Assembly (NCBI GenBank): GCA_023375785.1
Contig: SZWC01000550.1
Location: 64,571 to 128,570 of the forward strand
Direction of reading: 5' to 3'
Origin: Penium margaritaceum
Taxonomy: Eukaryota; Streptophyta; Zygnematophyceae; Desmidiales; Peniaceae
DNA: 64,000 bases
Part shown: positions 54,201 to 63,618 of the stretch, in pieces
How the letters are laid out: each line of letters starts with the position of its first letter
Position numbering within the stretch: position 1 is the first letter of the stretch
Program-made: the position numbers and the translations under genes
The notes under the pieces: generated by a model
What the model was told of the DNA's origin: nothing
What the model saw: only the letters and a program-made list of their open reading frames with translations
Databases searched by the model: none

Positions 54201-56556
54201 ACCTTCAATAAGTTGTGGCACGGTGTGTATACCATGCACGGTAACCAACGAAAGTAGGCATATGTCACTGACCATGACCAAATAATGTCACTAAGTATGG
54301 TAAACTCCGATAACTCGTAGCACGAGTCACAAATGGTCAGGGTGGAAGATAATGGTTTGCGAATACTAGTTATTGACTAGCAAGTAAAAATACCTTCAAT
54401 ATGTAGTGGCACATCGTGGCTACCATGCACAGTGACGAACCAAAGTATGCATATGTCACAGACCATGACCAACGAATTGAATTTCATGTGGTCAGGATTG
54501 ACAAGTCACAACACGAGTCACGGATAGTTAGAGGGGGGTAACAATGGTTTGGGAACACTAGCTATCAAGTAGAAAGCACAAAGACCTTCAATACACAGTG
54601 AAATGGCGTGGTAACCACGTACAGTGACAAACCAAAGTAGGCATATGTCACTAACCACGACCAACGAATTTCACGGTGTGTGGTCAACGTTGAAAACTCA
54701 TCACAGGAGTCACAAATGGTCAGAGGGGGAAACAATGGGCTGGGAACACTAGGTATGGACTAGCAAGTATGAAGAACTTCAACAAGTAGTGGCACGGTGT
54801 GGCTAGCGTGCACAGTGAACAACCAAAGGATGAATACATCACTGACTATGACGGAAGAAGTCCACCATGTGTGGTCAACGTTGACAACTCATAACACGAG
54901 TCACGAATGGTCAGAGGTAGAGAAAATGGGTTGGGAACCCTATGCATGGACTAGAAAGGACGAATAACTTCAATACGCAGTGGCACGGTGCGGCTACTGT
55001 GCACACAAAACAACCAAACTAGGCATATGTCACTGACCATGACCAAGTAATTTCAACATGGGTGGTCAACGTTCACCAACCATAACACGAGTCACAAACG
55101 GTCAGAGGGGGAAACAATGGTCCGGGAATATCAGTTCTCAACTAGCAAGTACAACGACCTTCAATCAGTAGTAGCACGGTGTGGCTACCATGCACAATGC
55201 CCGACCAGAGTAGGCATATGCACGGCCTTTGACCAAAGAAATCCGATGTATATGGTCAGCGTTGACAACTCATAATACGAGTCACAAATTTTCAGAGGGG
55301 GAAACAATTGTTTGGGAACACCAGGTATCAACTAACAAGCACAATGACCTTCAGTACGTTGTGGCACGGTGTGGAGACCATGCACGATGACCAACCATAT
55401 GTCACTGACCATGACCAAAGAATGTCACCATGTGTGGTAAACTTTGACAACTCACTACACGCGTCACAAATGGTCAGAGTGGGAGATAATGGTTCCTACA
55501 TACTAGTTATCGGCTAGCAAGTACAAATACATTCAATATGCAGTGGCACAGTGTGGTGCAATGCACAGTGACCAACCAAAGTATGCATATGTCACTGACC
55601 ATGACCAAAGAATTTCACTTCATGTGGTCAATGTTGACAACTCACAACACGAGTCACAGATATTCAAAGGGGATAACAATGGTTTGGGAATACTAGCTAT
55701 CAACTAGAAAGCACAAAGACCTTCGATACGTACTGACACGGTGTGGTAACCACGTATAGTGACAAACCAAAATAGGCATATGTCACTAACCATGACCAAA
55801 AGAATTTCACGGTGTGTGGTCAACATTGAAAACGCATAACACGAGTCACAAATTGTCAGAGGGGGAAACAATGGGTTGGGGACACTAGTTATCAGCTAGC
55901 AGGTACAGAGACCTTCAACAAGCAGTGGCACGGCGTGGCTAGCGTGCACAGTGACCAACCAAAGGATGCATACGTCACTGACTATGACCGAAGAAGTCCA
56001 CTATGTGTGGTCAACATTGACAGCTCATAACACGAGTCACACATGGTCAGAGGGAGAGACAATGGTTTGGGAATCCTACGTATCGACTAGAAAGGAAAGA
56101 GAACTTCAATACGTAGTGGCACGGTGTGGCTACTATGCACACAAAACAACCAAACTAGGCATGTGTCACTGACCACGAGCAGAAAATTTCAATATGGGTG
56201 GTCAACGTTGACCAACCATAACACGTGTCACAAACCGTCTGAGGGGGAAACAATGTTCTGGGAATATCAGCTCTCAACTAGCAAGTACAGTGACCTTCAA
56301 TCAGCATAAGCATGCACAATGACCGACCAAAGTAGGCATATGTACTGCCTTTGACCAAATAAATCCGCTGTGTGTGGTCAGCGTTGACAACTCATAACAG
56401 GAGTCACAAATGGTCAGAGGGGGAGACAATGGTTTGGGAACACCAGGTATCAACAAGCAAGCACAAGGACCTTCAATACGTTGTGGCACGGTGTGGATAC
56501 CATGCACGATGACCAGCCAAAGTATGCATGTGTCACTGACCATGACCAAATAATGT

Positions 56557-56564
56557 CACTAAGT
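56557..56564. repeat. Left 8-bp target-site duplication of the hAT element
   Basis: CACTAAGT ends the satellite just before the element's CAGTGTT terminus. The right copy at 60557-60564 reads CACTATGT, differing at one base. Uninterrupted satellite copies read CACTAAGTGTGG here, confirming the insertion point. An 8-bp duplication is the signature of hAT insertion. Confidence 0.8.
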
Positions 56565-56588
56565 CAGTGTTCACTTGTGTCCATCGGC

Positions 56589-56648
56589 CATCGATGGGCA
56601 TCGATGTACATCGACACATCGATGGAGTTGTCACTGAGGACATCGATG
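56589..56648. repeat. Left subterminal CATCGATG cluster of hAT element
   Basis: Four exact CATCGATG motifs occur at 56589, 56599, 56617 and 56641, with further ACATCGACAC-like partial copies. hAT transposases such as Ac bind short motifs repeated near both ends, so these are candidate binding sites. Confidence 0.6.
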
Positions 56649-57020
56649 TGCCAACGCTGTGAAACCTCTCAAACCCACCAGAGCACACCTGGACCGTAGG
56701 AAATTGTTTCACTAAGTATTTTTTTACTCAAGTGTGAAACACAAAACTTATGTTTCACTGACATTTCATGGGAAGCCCATCATTGTTAAGCACTTCACCT
56801 TTCCTATCTTATGCCATGCTATCATAGTGGGTTTTACAAGGCACACTTCAAAATGAAATGTGATGGCAAGCATGCCACTCTAATTTTGTTCTCACATAAT
56901 TGGAGACATGGAATGTAAGAGAATGAACTTACTTCAATTTCAATGTCACATCATGTAAGAGCAGGGAACAAACTTTCTGTGAAACAGCAACTTGGTCAAG
57001 AAACGGATGCATTGAAGCTA
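56649..57020. other. hAT 3' non-coding region
   Basis: About 370 bp lie between the left subterminal motifs and the transposase stop codon. They are AT-rich compared with the coding part and contain no open frame of note. This should be the transcript's 3' untranslated region; no clear AATAAA signal was seen on the minus strand. Confidence 0.5.
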
Positions 57021-59549
57021 TCACTTCTTGGCAGCCTGCTTGCGCTGCTTTTCCTTGCTTGCTGCTGCTGCAGCGCAGCGTTTCAGAGCTGCTGCTTTGG
57101 CTGATGCAGCTGGTGATGCTGCTTTTTGAGCAGCAACACTTGTAGGGCCAACTCTGGATGCCGCTGTGCATGACCCCTTGCGTGGTGGTGATGCTGCAGT
57201 CTCCAGCATTACATCATCTTCGCATGGTGTTTCTCCAGCAACACTGGCAGCAGCATCTGCCATCACACCCCCCTCCCCTTGCTCATGTCCATCCTCACCC
57301 TGCCCACCGTCTGCCCCCTCGCCCTGGTCCTTGTCGGCTCCCTCCCCATTCTCTTCTTCCCCATCCTTGTCTCCTTCCTCACCGGGCTCGTCCTCGGTCC
57401 CCTTCCCCTGTCCCCTTGGTGCTGTGCTTGCTGCTGGCTTCTGCTGCTCACGCACACGAACAGGACGAGCATGTGGGTGTCCCGGCGTGTCTGTCATGAC
57501 ACGGACGGATGCCATGACTTCCACCACATCTTCGTCTGCTGCTTCCAACTCATCTGCATCTTCTCCCTCTTCGTCATCGCTTTCCATCTCCTCCTCAGGC
57601 TCACTCAGCACCCCATCTTCTTCAACAATATCCCCAACATCTTCACTTGCATCTGCTTCTGTGTCTGCCTCTCCTTCTGCTGCGCCTGCAGCTGCTGCAA
57701 GACCCTCAGCTGCCTTTCGTCCACTGCGGCCATAGTGCTTGCGCAGTCGCACGTTGCACCGCACCAGCAGCTCCAGAGTCTCCACCTTCAACCTGTTGCG
57801 CCTGGCAGTATGAATTAGCTCGTGCGTGGAAAAAACACGTTTGCACTCAGAGGATGAGCATGGCTGGGAAAGCACCTTCAGCGCTAGGTCCCGCAGAACT
57901 GGTAAGTGGCACATGTAGTTCATGTGCCACTCCACAGGAGTCATGGTTCCACATTGTACCTTGGCCACTGCAGCAATGGCCTTTGCGTTCCTGCGGGGAG
58001 TAACCATTGTATCACTCACCACCATGGTTTGGGCTCTTTGGAAAGCCCCAACCTCCTTCATCACATCATCCTGGATGTCATCAGGAACCAACGCCTCCAC
58101 CACAGCCTGCCAAGCCTGCAAGGTGTTGCTGTTTTTTGACAGGTCATTGCCGAAATGCTCAGGGTGGAAACGGCGAGCAGCAGCGTACAAAGGACATGAC
58201 ATGTCCTTGGACCAACGAGCCTCAAGCCTGCCAAGCACAAAATTCATGTGATTCTCTGCAACCCGCCGTGGCTTCCTTCCCTTTTTCACGGACAGTAACT
58301 TCAGCTGCTCTGTGCAATCCAGGAGCCCCTCATACATCTCACCGGCACCACCACCCGGCTTGTCTGCCACCCTCAAAACGACTGTCAGTGGTAGCAGCAA
58401 CTCTTCCAGCTGACGCACCTGCAGCCAGAAGACCTTACGTCTGATGATCCTCCTCACCTCCCGCTTGCTCGACTGGAAGCTAGCATCTCTGTGTGAGCCA
58501 ATCTGCTTCCACACGTCCAGTCCAACAAACGTCTCCAGTTCACTCGGCAGCTCCAGCAGTCTCTCCACCATGGAGAAGACGGAGGCAAAGCGTGTGTCAC
58601 AACAGTTCTTCAGCACTTTGCCGCCAGTCTTCTCCTTCAGCCAAGTGCGCGGCATTGCGTTGTTCCTAAAAAAAATCACAATCTTTTCACAGCGCCCAAT
58701 CACACCTGCACCCCATGCAGATTTCCCCACGTCCTTCATGACGAGATCGATGTTGTGAGCACAGCACCCTTGGAAAAACAGACACGGGTACTTCAACCTC
58801 AGATCTGAAAAAGCTTTTTTGTTCACTGATGCATTGTCGCATATTACAGAGACCACCTTGGCCTCCCCCACAATGTCAATAGCTGCCTCAATCGTTGATG
58901 CAATGTGGTCTGCATCCCTGGTCAATCCACTGGCATCACGGGAGAAAATATGCACAGACCCCAAGGCGTTCACCGCCATAGCGTTGTAGATTGGCCTGAC
59001 CTGTCGGTCAGACCACTCATCAACAACTAAACTGCAGCCATACGTGCTCCATCCTTGCTTCAGAGGAGCATCCAACTCCTCCAGTTCCTTGTCAAGTTTT
59101 CGAAGAAGATCCCCCACCACAGTGGACCGGGCTGGAAGCCTGAAAGCCGCTGTTGTTTTCTTGGCACTCTTCACAACCTCAAGCAACACCGCCTCCCGAC
59201 AGAAAGATACGGGCAGGGCAGAGATAGCCATCAACTTCACAATGTCCAGCTGGCAACGCTCATTGTACAACCGGTGTGCGTGCTCTACCATTGTGGATTG
59301 CCGGAAGGAGGCTGCTCGGTTGACGTCAAAGAGGGGAACCTCACCCTCTAGTCTGGTTGAAGCCGGCTGCCACTGCCGCTTCTCCCCGGCTTCCTCCTCG
59401 TCGCTATCCACCACCAGGGTCATGCCAGCAAGTGCAGCCGTGGCGTCCTGCTGCTTCTTTTCCCAAAGTTTCAACCACTGAACTGGCTTGTCCTTTGTGC
59501 CCCATTCCTGTCCCTCTCCCTTGTAGAGGCTGACGATGTCCAGCTGCCA
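57021..59549 (-). CDS. hAT transposase, catalytic core and hATC domain (downstream of an in-frame TGA)
   Basis: This open stretch encodes the body of a hAT transposase, which excises and reinserts the element in the nucleus. Numbering from the codon at 59474, a DUF659-type RNase H-like core spans about 105-290. It contains the first catalytic Asp in VVDEWSDR (D152), the second in VICDNAS (D213), and the CxxH motif in GCCAHNIDL (C237, H240). The C-terminal dimerisation domain (about 510-582) has PVEWHMNY, LSQPCSSSECKRVFST and HTARRNRL. The related plant consensus, as I recall it, is CSSSxCERxWST with Glu as the third catalytic acid; here that position is K545, with a Glu two residues earlier (E543). 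A long Glu, Asp and Gly-rich tail (about 596-735) and a basic end with KEKQRKQAAKK follow. The first ATG after the stop is at 59423, but the frame continues upstream through the TGA into the BED-finger segment, so this is the second half of a broken gene. Confidence 0.88.
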   Translation of the reverse strand, partial: WQLDIVSLYKGEGQEWGTKDKPVQWLKLWEKKQQDATAALAGMTLVVDSDEEEAGEKRQWQPASTRLEGEVPLFDVNRAASFRQSTMVEHAHRLYNERCQLDIVKLMAISALPVSFCREAVLLEVVKSAKKTTAAFRLPARSTVVGDLLRKLDKELEELDAPLKQGWSTYGCSLVVDEWSDRQVRPIYNAMAVNALGSVHIFSRDASGLTRDADHIASTIEAAIDIVGEAKVVSVICDNASVNKKAFSDLRLKYPCLFFQGCCAHNIDLVMKDVGKSAWGAGVIGRCEKIVIFFRNNAMPRTWLKEKTGGKVLKNCCDTRFASVFSMVERLLELPSELETFVGLDVWKQIGSHRDASFQSSKREVRRIIRRKVFWLQVRQLEELLLPLTVVLRVADKPGGGAGEMYEGLLDCTEQLKLLSVKKGRKPRRVAENHMNFVLGRLEARWSKDMSCPLYAAARRFHPEHFGNDLSKNSNTLQAWQAVVEALVPDDIQDDVMKEVGAFQRAQTMVVSDTMVTPRRNAKAIAAVAKVQCGTMTPVEWHMNYMCHLPVLRDLALKVLSQPCSSSECKRVFSTHELIHTARRNRLKVETLELLVRCNVRLRKHYGRSGRKAAEGLAAAAGAAEGEADTEADASEDVGDIVEEDGVLSEPEEEMESDDEEGEDADELEAADEDVVEVMASVRVMTDTPGHPHARPVRVREQQKPAASTAPRGQGKGTEDEPGEEGDKDGEEENGEGADKDQGEGADGGQGEDGHEQGEGGVMADAAASVAGETPCEDDVMLETAASPPRKGSCTAASRVGPTSVAAQKAASPAASAKAAALKRCAAAAASKEKQRKQAAKK

Positions 59550-59552
59550 TCA
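59550..59552 (-). other. In-frame TGA splitting the transposase
   Basis: The minus-strand codon here is TGA, exactly 26 codons upstream of 59474 in the same frame. It is the only stop between the start at 59924 and the natural stop at 57021. The simplest reading is a nonsense mutation; readthrough, a missed intron or a sequence error are alternatives. Confidence 0.85.
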
Positions 59553-59924
59553 AGCAAGAGGAGGGGGGTACCGCTCCAAGCCAAGAACGTCGCGACAGAG
59601 CGGTGGCGGGTGAGGGCACTTGCCCACGTTAGGGTTGTTGCAGGCAAAGTGACCGCGGATGCGGTCACTCGTCCCCCCGGTCCTCTTGGCACACGATCCA
59701 CACACGAATCCTGGATTCTTTGCGTCAGTGGGGCACGGCTGGCAGTGCTTTGAGAGCTCTTTGGTGAGGAAGTCACCACTGAGCGGCTTTTTCTTTGGTG
59801 GATTCCACTGGGCAGCGTCAAACTGGCTGGAGACAGCTGAAACAGGCAGAGGAGACCCTGACACTGCTGTAGAGGCTTGGTTGGTGGAGCTCCCCGCCTG
59901 TGAGTTACCGGCCTGCGCAGCCAT
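59550..59924 (-). CDS. hAT transposase N-terminal segment with BED-type zinc finger (ends at premature TGA)
   Basis: The chosen start, at 59924, has a near-ideal context (GCCACCATGG) and follows an upstream in-frame ATG at 60092 that has no such context. The 124-residue product begins with a Ser, Ala and Gln-rich segment. It then has W40, a KKK patch (44-46) and a BED-like zinc finger with C75-x2-C78, H92 and C103 in FVCGSC, DRIRGHF and VGKCP. BED fingers bind DNA, here probably the subterminal repeats. The segment stops at TGA (59552-59550), and the following codons (W, Q, L, D, I, V) continue in the same frame into the catalytic part. Without the stop the protein would be 966 residues plus the residue at the stop position. 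No plausible GT-AG intron removing the stop in frame was seen. Confidence 0.8.
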   Translation of the reverse strand: MAAQAGNSQAGSSTNQASTAVSGSPLPVSAVSSQFDAAQWNPPKKKPLSGDFLTKELSKHCQPCPTDAKNPGFVCGSCAKRTGGTSDRIRGHFACNNPNVGKCPHPPPLCRDVLGLERYPPPLA

Positions 59925-60478
59925 GGTGGCCAGTCTCAACAGTGAGCCAGAGATGGCTAACTGTTGAGACCGGCACCGAACAAGACAGCAACTTGTGACT
60001 CTCGCCCTCAAAGTCTGAGAGTAACTCGGACTGTCGAGCAAGCGGTTCGGACGGTCGACCTGGCCCTTGGATCGACAGCCAGCATTCGCCAATCCGGCTG
60101 CTAATCCGACGGTCTAACCTTCATGCACGTATGGTTCGAGGATGTCGTTCGAGATCCATGAACTGATTGATCATTGGACAGGCTGGAATGTTGCTCGGCT
60201 GCTGTTGCAATGTTGCATATCTGTAATGCTGAGCATGTTGGAAAAAAGAGGATATACAGCTGGAAGGATACTCCCATTGGTTGAATGAAGCTGATTCATA
60301 ACACATGTCATGCACACATGGCACATGCATGGCCGGTGGCAAAAAGATCCGAAAAAAACGGGTGCCGGAAGTCGATCACGACCTCCGGTGGCATTTCCGC
60401 GAGATTCGCACTCCTCTGGTGCCTGAGGTTCCACGCGGTGACTCGGCAGGACCAAGGTGACCACACCTGCGCCATCGA
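59925..60478 (-). promoter_or_regulatory. hAT 5' non-coding region, presumed transposase promoter
   Basis: About 550 bp separate the transposase start from the right subterminal motifs. No conserved open frame is present. A TATATCC stretch on the minus strand near 60250 could serve as a TATA box, but the match is weak and no start site can be assigned. Confidence 0.4.
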
Positions 60479-60548
60479 CATCGATGCCCCATCGATGAGC
60501 CTCGATGGGCCAATGTCGATGGAGGGTGCCTCCATCGAGCATCGAGGG
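60479..60548. repeat. Right subterminal CATCGATG cluster of hAT element
   Basis: Exact CATCGATG motifs lie at 60479 and 60490. CTCGATGG, GTCGATGG, CCATCGAG and CATCGAGG variants continue to the element's end. With the left cluster they form a loose subterminal inverted repeat, the reverse complement of one resembling the other around CATCGATGGG-CATCGATG. Confidence 0.6.
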
Positions 60549-63500
60549 CAACTATGCACTATGTGTGGTAAACTTTGACAACTCATAACACGAGTCACAA
60601 ATGATCAGGGTAGAAGATAATGGTTTGTGAATACTAGTTATCCACTAGAAAGTACAAATACCTTCAATATATAGTGGCATAGCGTGACTACCATGCACAA
60701 TGACCAACCAAAGTATGCATATGTCACTTGCCATGACCAACGAATTTCACTTCATCCGGTCACCGCTCACAACTCACAACACGAGTCACAGATAGTCAAA
60801 GGAGGATAAAAATGGTTTGGGAACACTAGCTATTAACTAGAAAGCACAAATACACGGCGTGGTAACCATGTATAGTGACAAACCAAATTAGGCATATGTC
60901 ACTAACCATGACCAAACCAACTTCACAGTGTGTGGTCACTATTGAAAACTCTTAACACGAGTCACAAATGGTCAGAGGGGGAAACATCGGGTTGGGAACA
61001 CTCGTTATCAACTAGCAAGTATGAAGAACTTCAACAAGTAGTGGCACGGGTTGGTTAGCGTGCACAGTGACCAACCAAAGGATGAATACGTCACTGACTA
61101 TGACCGAAGAAATCCAGTATGCGTGGTCAACATTGACAACTCATAACACGAGTCACAAATGGTCAGAGGGAGAGACAATGGTTTGGGAACCCTATGCATG
61201 GACTAGAAAGGACAAATAACTTCAATACGCAGTGGCACGGTGTGTCTACTATGCACACCAAACAAACAAACTAGGCATACGTCACTGACCATGGCCAAAG
61301 AATTTCAATATGGGTGGTCAACGTTCACCAACCATAACACGAGTCACAAACGGTCAGAGGGGGAAACAATGGTCCGGGAATATCAGTTCTCAACTAGCAA
61401 GTACAACGCCCTTCAATCAGTAGTAGCATGGTGTGGCTACCATGCACAATGACCCAGCAAAGTAAGCATATGTACTGCCTTTGACCAAAGAAATCCGCCG
61501 TGTGTGGTCAACGTTGACAACTCATAATACGAGTCACAAATAGTCAGAGGGGGAGACAATTGTTTGGGAACACCAGGTATCAAATAGCAAGCACAATGAC
61601 CTTCAATACGTTGTGGCACGGTGTGGATACCATGCACGATGACCAACCAGGGTATGCATATGTTACTGACCATGACCACAGAATGTCACCATGTGTGGTA
61701 AATGTTGACAGCTCATAACATGAGTCACAAATGGTGAGAGTGGAAGATAATGGTATCAAAATACTAGTTCTTGACTAGCAAGTACAAATACCTTCAATAT
61801 GTAGTGGCACAGTGTGGCTACAATGCACACTGACCAACCAAAGTATGCATATGTCACTGACCATGACCAAAGAAATTCACTTCATGTGGTCAATGTTGAC
61901 AACTCACAACACGAGTCGCAGATATTCTGAGGGGGCTAACAATGAGTTGGGAACACTAGCTGCCAACAAGAAAGCACAAAGACCTTCGATATGTAATGAC
62001 ACGGCGTGGTAACCATGTACAGTGACAAACCAAAGTAGGCATATGTCACAAACCATGACCAAACGGATTTCACAGTGTGTGGTCAACGTTGAAAACTCAT
62101 AACACGAGTCACAAATGGTCAGTGGGGGAAACCATGGGTTGGGGACACTAGATATCAACTAGCAAGTACAATTATTTTCAACAAGTAGTGGCACGGTGTG
62201 GCTAGCGTGCACAGTGACCAACCAGAGGATGCACACGTCACTCATTATGACCGAAGAAGTCCACTATGTATGGTCAACATTGACAACTCATAACACGAGT
62301 CACAAATGGTCAGAAGGAGAGACAATGGTTTGGGAACCCTATGTATCGACTAGAAAGGACAAAGAACTTCAATGCGTAGTGGCACGGTGTGGCTACTATG
62401 CACACCAAAGAACCAAACTAGGCATATGTCACCGAACATGATGAAAGAATTTGAATATGGGTGGTCAACATTCACCAACCATAACACGAGTCACAAACGG
62501 TCAGAGGGGGAAACAATGGTCTGTGAATATCAGTTCTCAACTAGCAAGTACAGTGACCTTCAATCAGTATAAGCACGGTGCGGCTACCATGAACAATGAC
62601 CGACCAAAGTAGGAATATGTACTACCTTTGACAAAAGAAATCCGCTGTGTATGTTCAGCGTTAACAACTCATAATAGGAGTCAAAAATGGTCAGAGGGGG
62701 AGACAATGTTTTCGGAACACCAGGTATCAACTAGCAAGCACAAGGACCTTCAATAAGTTGTGGCACGGTGTGGATACCATGCACGATGACCAACCAAAGT
62801 AGGCATATGTCACTGACAATGAACAAATAATGTAACTAAGTGTGGTAAACTCTGAAAACTCATAACACGAGTCACAAATGGCCAGGGTGAAAGGTAATGG
62901 TTTGTGATTACTAGTTATCGACTAGCAAGTACAAATACCTTCAATATGTAGTGGTACAGCGTAGCTACCACGCACAGTGACCAACCAAAGTATGCACATG
63001 TCACTGACCATGACCAACGAATTTCACTTCATGTGGTTAGTGTTGACAACTCACAATACGATTCAGTGATAGTCAGAGGGGGGTAACAATGGTTTGGGAA
63101 CACTAGCTATCAACTAGAAAGCACAAAGACCTCCAATACGTAGTGACACAGCGTGGTAACCACGTACAGTGACAAACCAAACTAGGCATATGTCACTAAC
63201 CATGATCAAAGAATTTCAATATGGGTTGTCAACGTTCACAACTCATAACATGAGTCACAAATGGTCACAGGGGGAAAACATGGTTTCAAAAGACTATGTA
63301 TCTTCTAGCAAGTACAAAGATCTTTCGTATGTACTGGCACGGTGTGGCTACCGTGCACAATGACCTATCCAAGTAGGCATACATCACTGCTCATGACCAA
63401 AGAAGTTTGTTGTGTGTGGTCACCGTTCACATCTCATATTACAAGTCCAAAAGTGAGCAGAGGGAGAAACAATGGTTTGGGAATACTCGGTATCGACTAG

Positions 63501-63618
63501 CAAGTACAAAGTCCTTCGATAAGTGGTGGCACGGTGTGGCTACCATGCACAATGACCAACCAAAGTATGCTTGTGTCACTGTATATCATAAAAATAATTT
63601 CACTTTGTGTAGCCAACT

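Larger units (their letters stand above)
19361..56564. repeat. 191-bp satellite in six-monomer (~1147-bp) higher-order repeats
   Basis: Monomers of 190-192 bp run head to tail. Each has conserved landmarks: CATGCAC or a variant followed by AGTGACCAACCAAAG, then TGACCATGACCAAA, GAGTCACAAATGGTCAGAGG, CAATGGTTTGGGAACAC and CAACTAGCAAG. Six monomer types follow in fixed order, recognised by GGCTACCATGCACAATG, GGATACCATGCACGATG, GGCTACCATGCACAGTG, GGTTACCATGTACAGTG, GGCTAGCGTGCACAGTG and GGCTACTATGCACA. The first type recurs at 21411, 22558, 23705, 24852 and 25998 (spacing 1147, 1147, 1147, 1146), and later at 49458, 50604, 51751, 52898 and 54044. Short open frames of 60-80 residues recur in every monomer but have no independent support. 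The stretch also contains three SINE-like inserts, two single-N joins and one 560-N gap, listed separately. Confidence 0.95.
56565..60556 (-). mobile_element. hAT-family DNA transposon, 3992 bp, nearly complete
   Basis: The 191-bp satellite stops at 56564 and resumes at 60557. The element starts CAGTGTT and ends AACTATG; the inverted ends CAGTGTT and CATAGTT agree at five of seven bases, and the start fits hAT termini. Both ends carry clusters of CATCGATG-type motifs. A minus-strand transposase gene with BED finger, DUF659-type core and hATC dimerisation domain fills 57021-59924. The element sits within one satellite monomer and is flanked by an 8-bp duplication with one mismatch, so it arrived after the satellite formed and has since aged somewhat. 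Confidence 0.88.

Noticed and set aside
57158-58758. Plus-strand open frames opposite the hAT transposase
   Set aside because: They lie antisense to a frame with clear transposase motifs and consist of low-complexity Ser, Pro and Leu strings produced by the GC-rich complement.
59404-59821. Alternative frames around 59404-59821 as a bridging exon of the transposase
   Set aside because: The BED-finger segment and the catalytic segment are already in the same frame, separated by one TGA. The neighbouring frames give no hAT-like sequence. A 28-bp GT-AG stretch over the stop is too short for an intron and would shift the frame.
60171-60598. Short open frames upstream of the transposase at the right end of the hAT element
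   Set aside because: They overlap on both strands, run into the subterminal motifs and the satellite, and show no domain.
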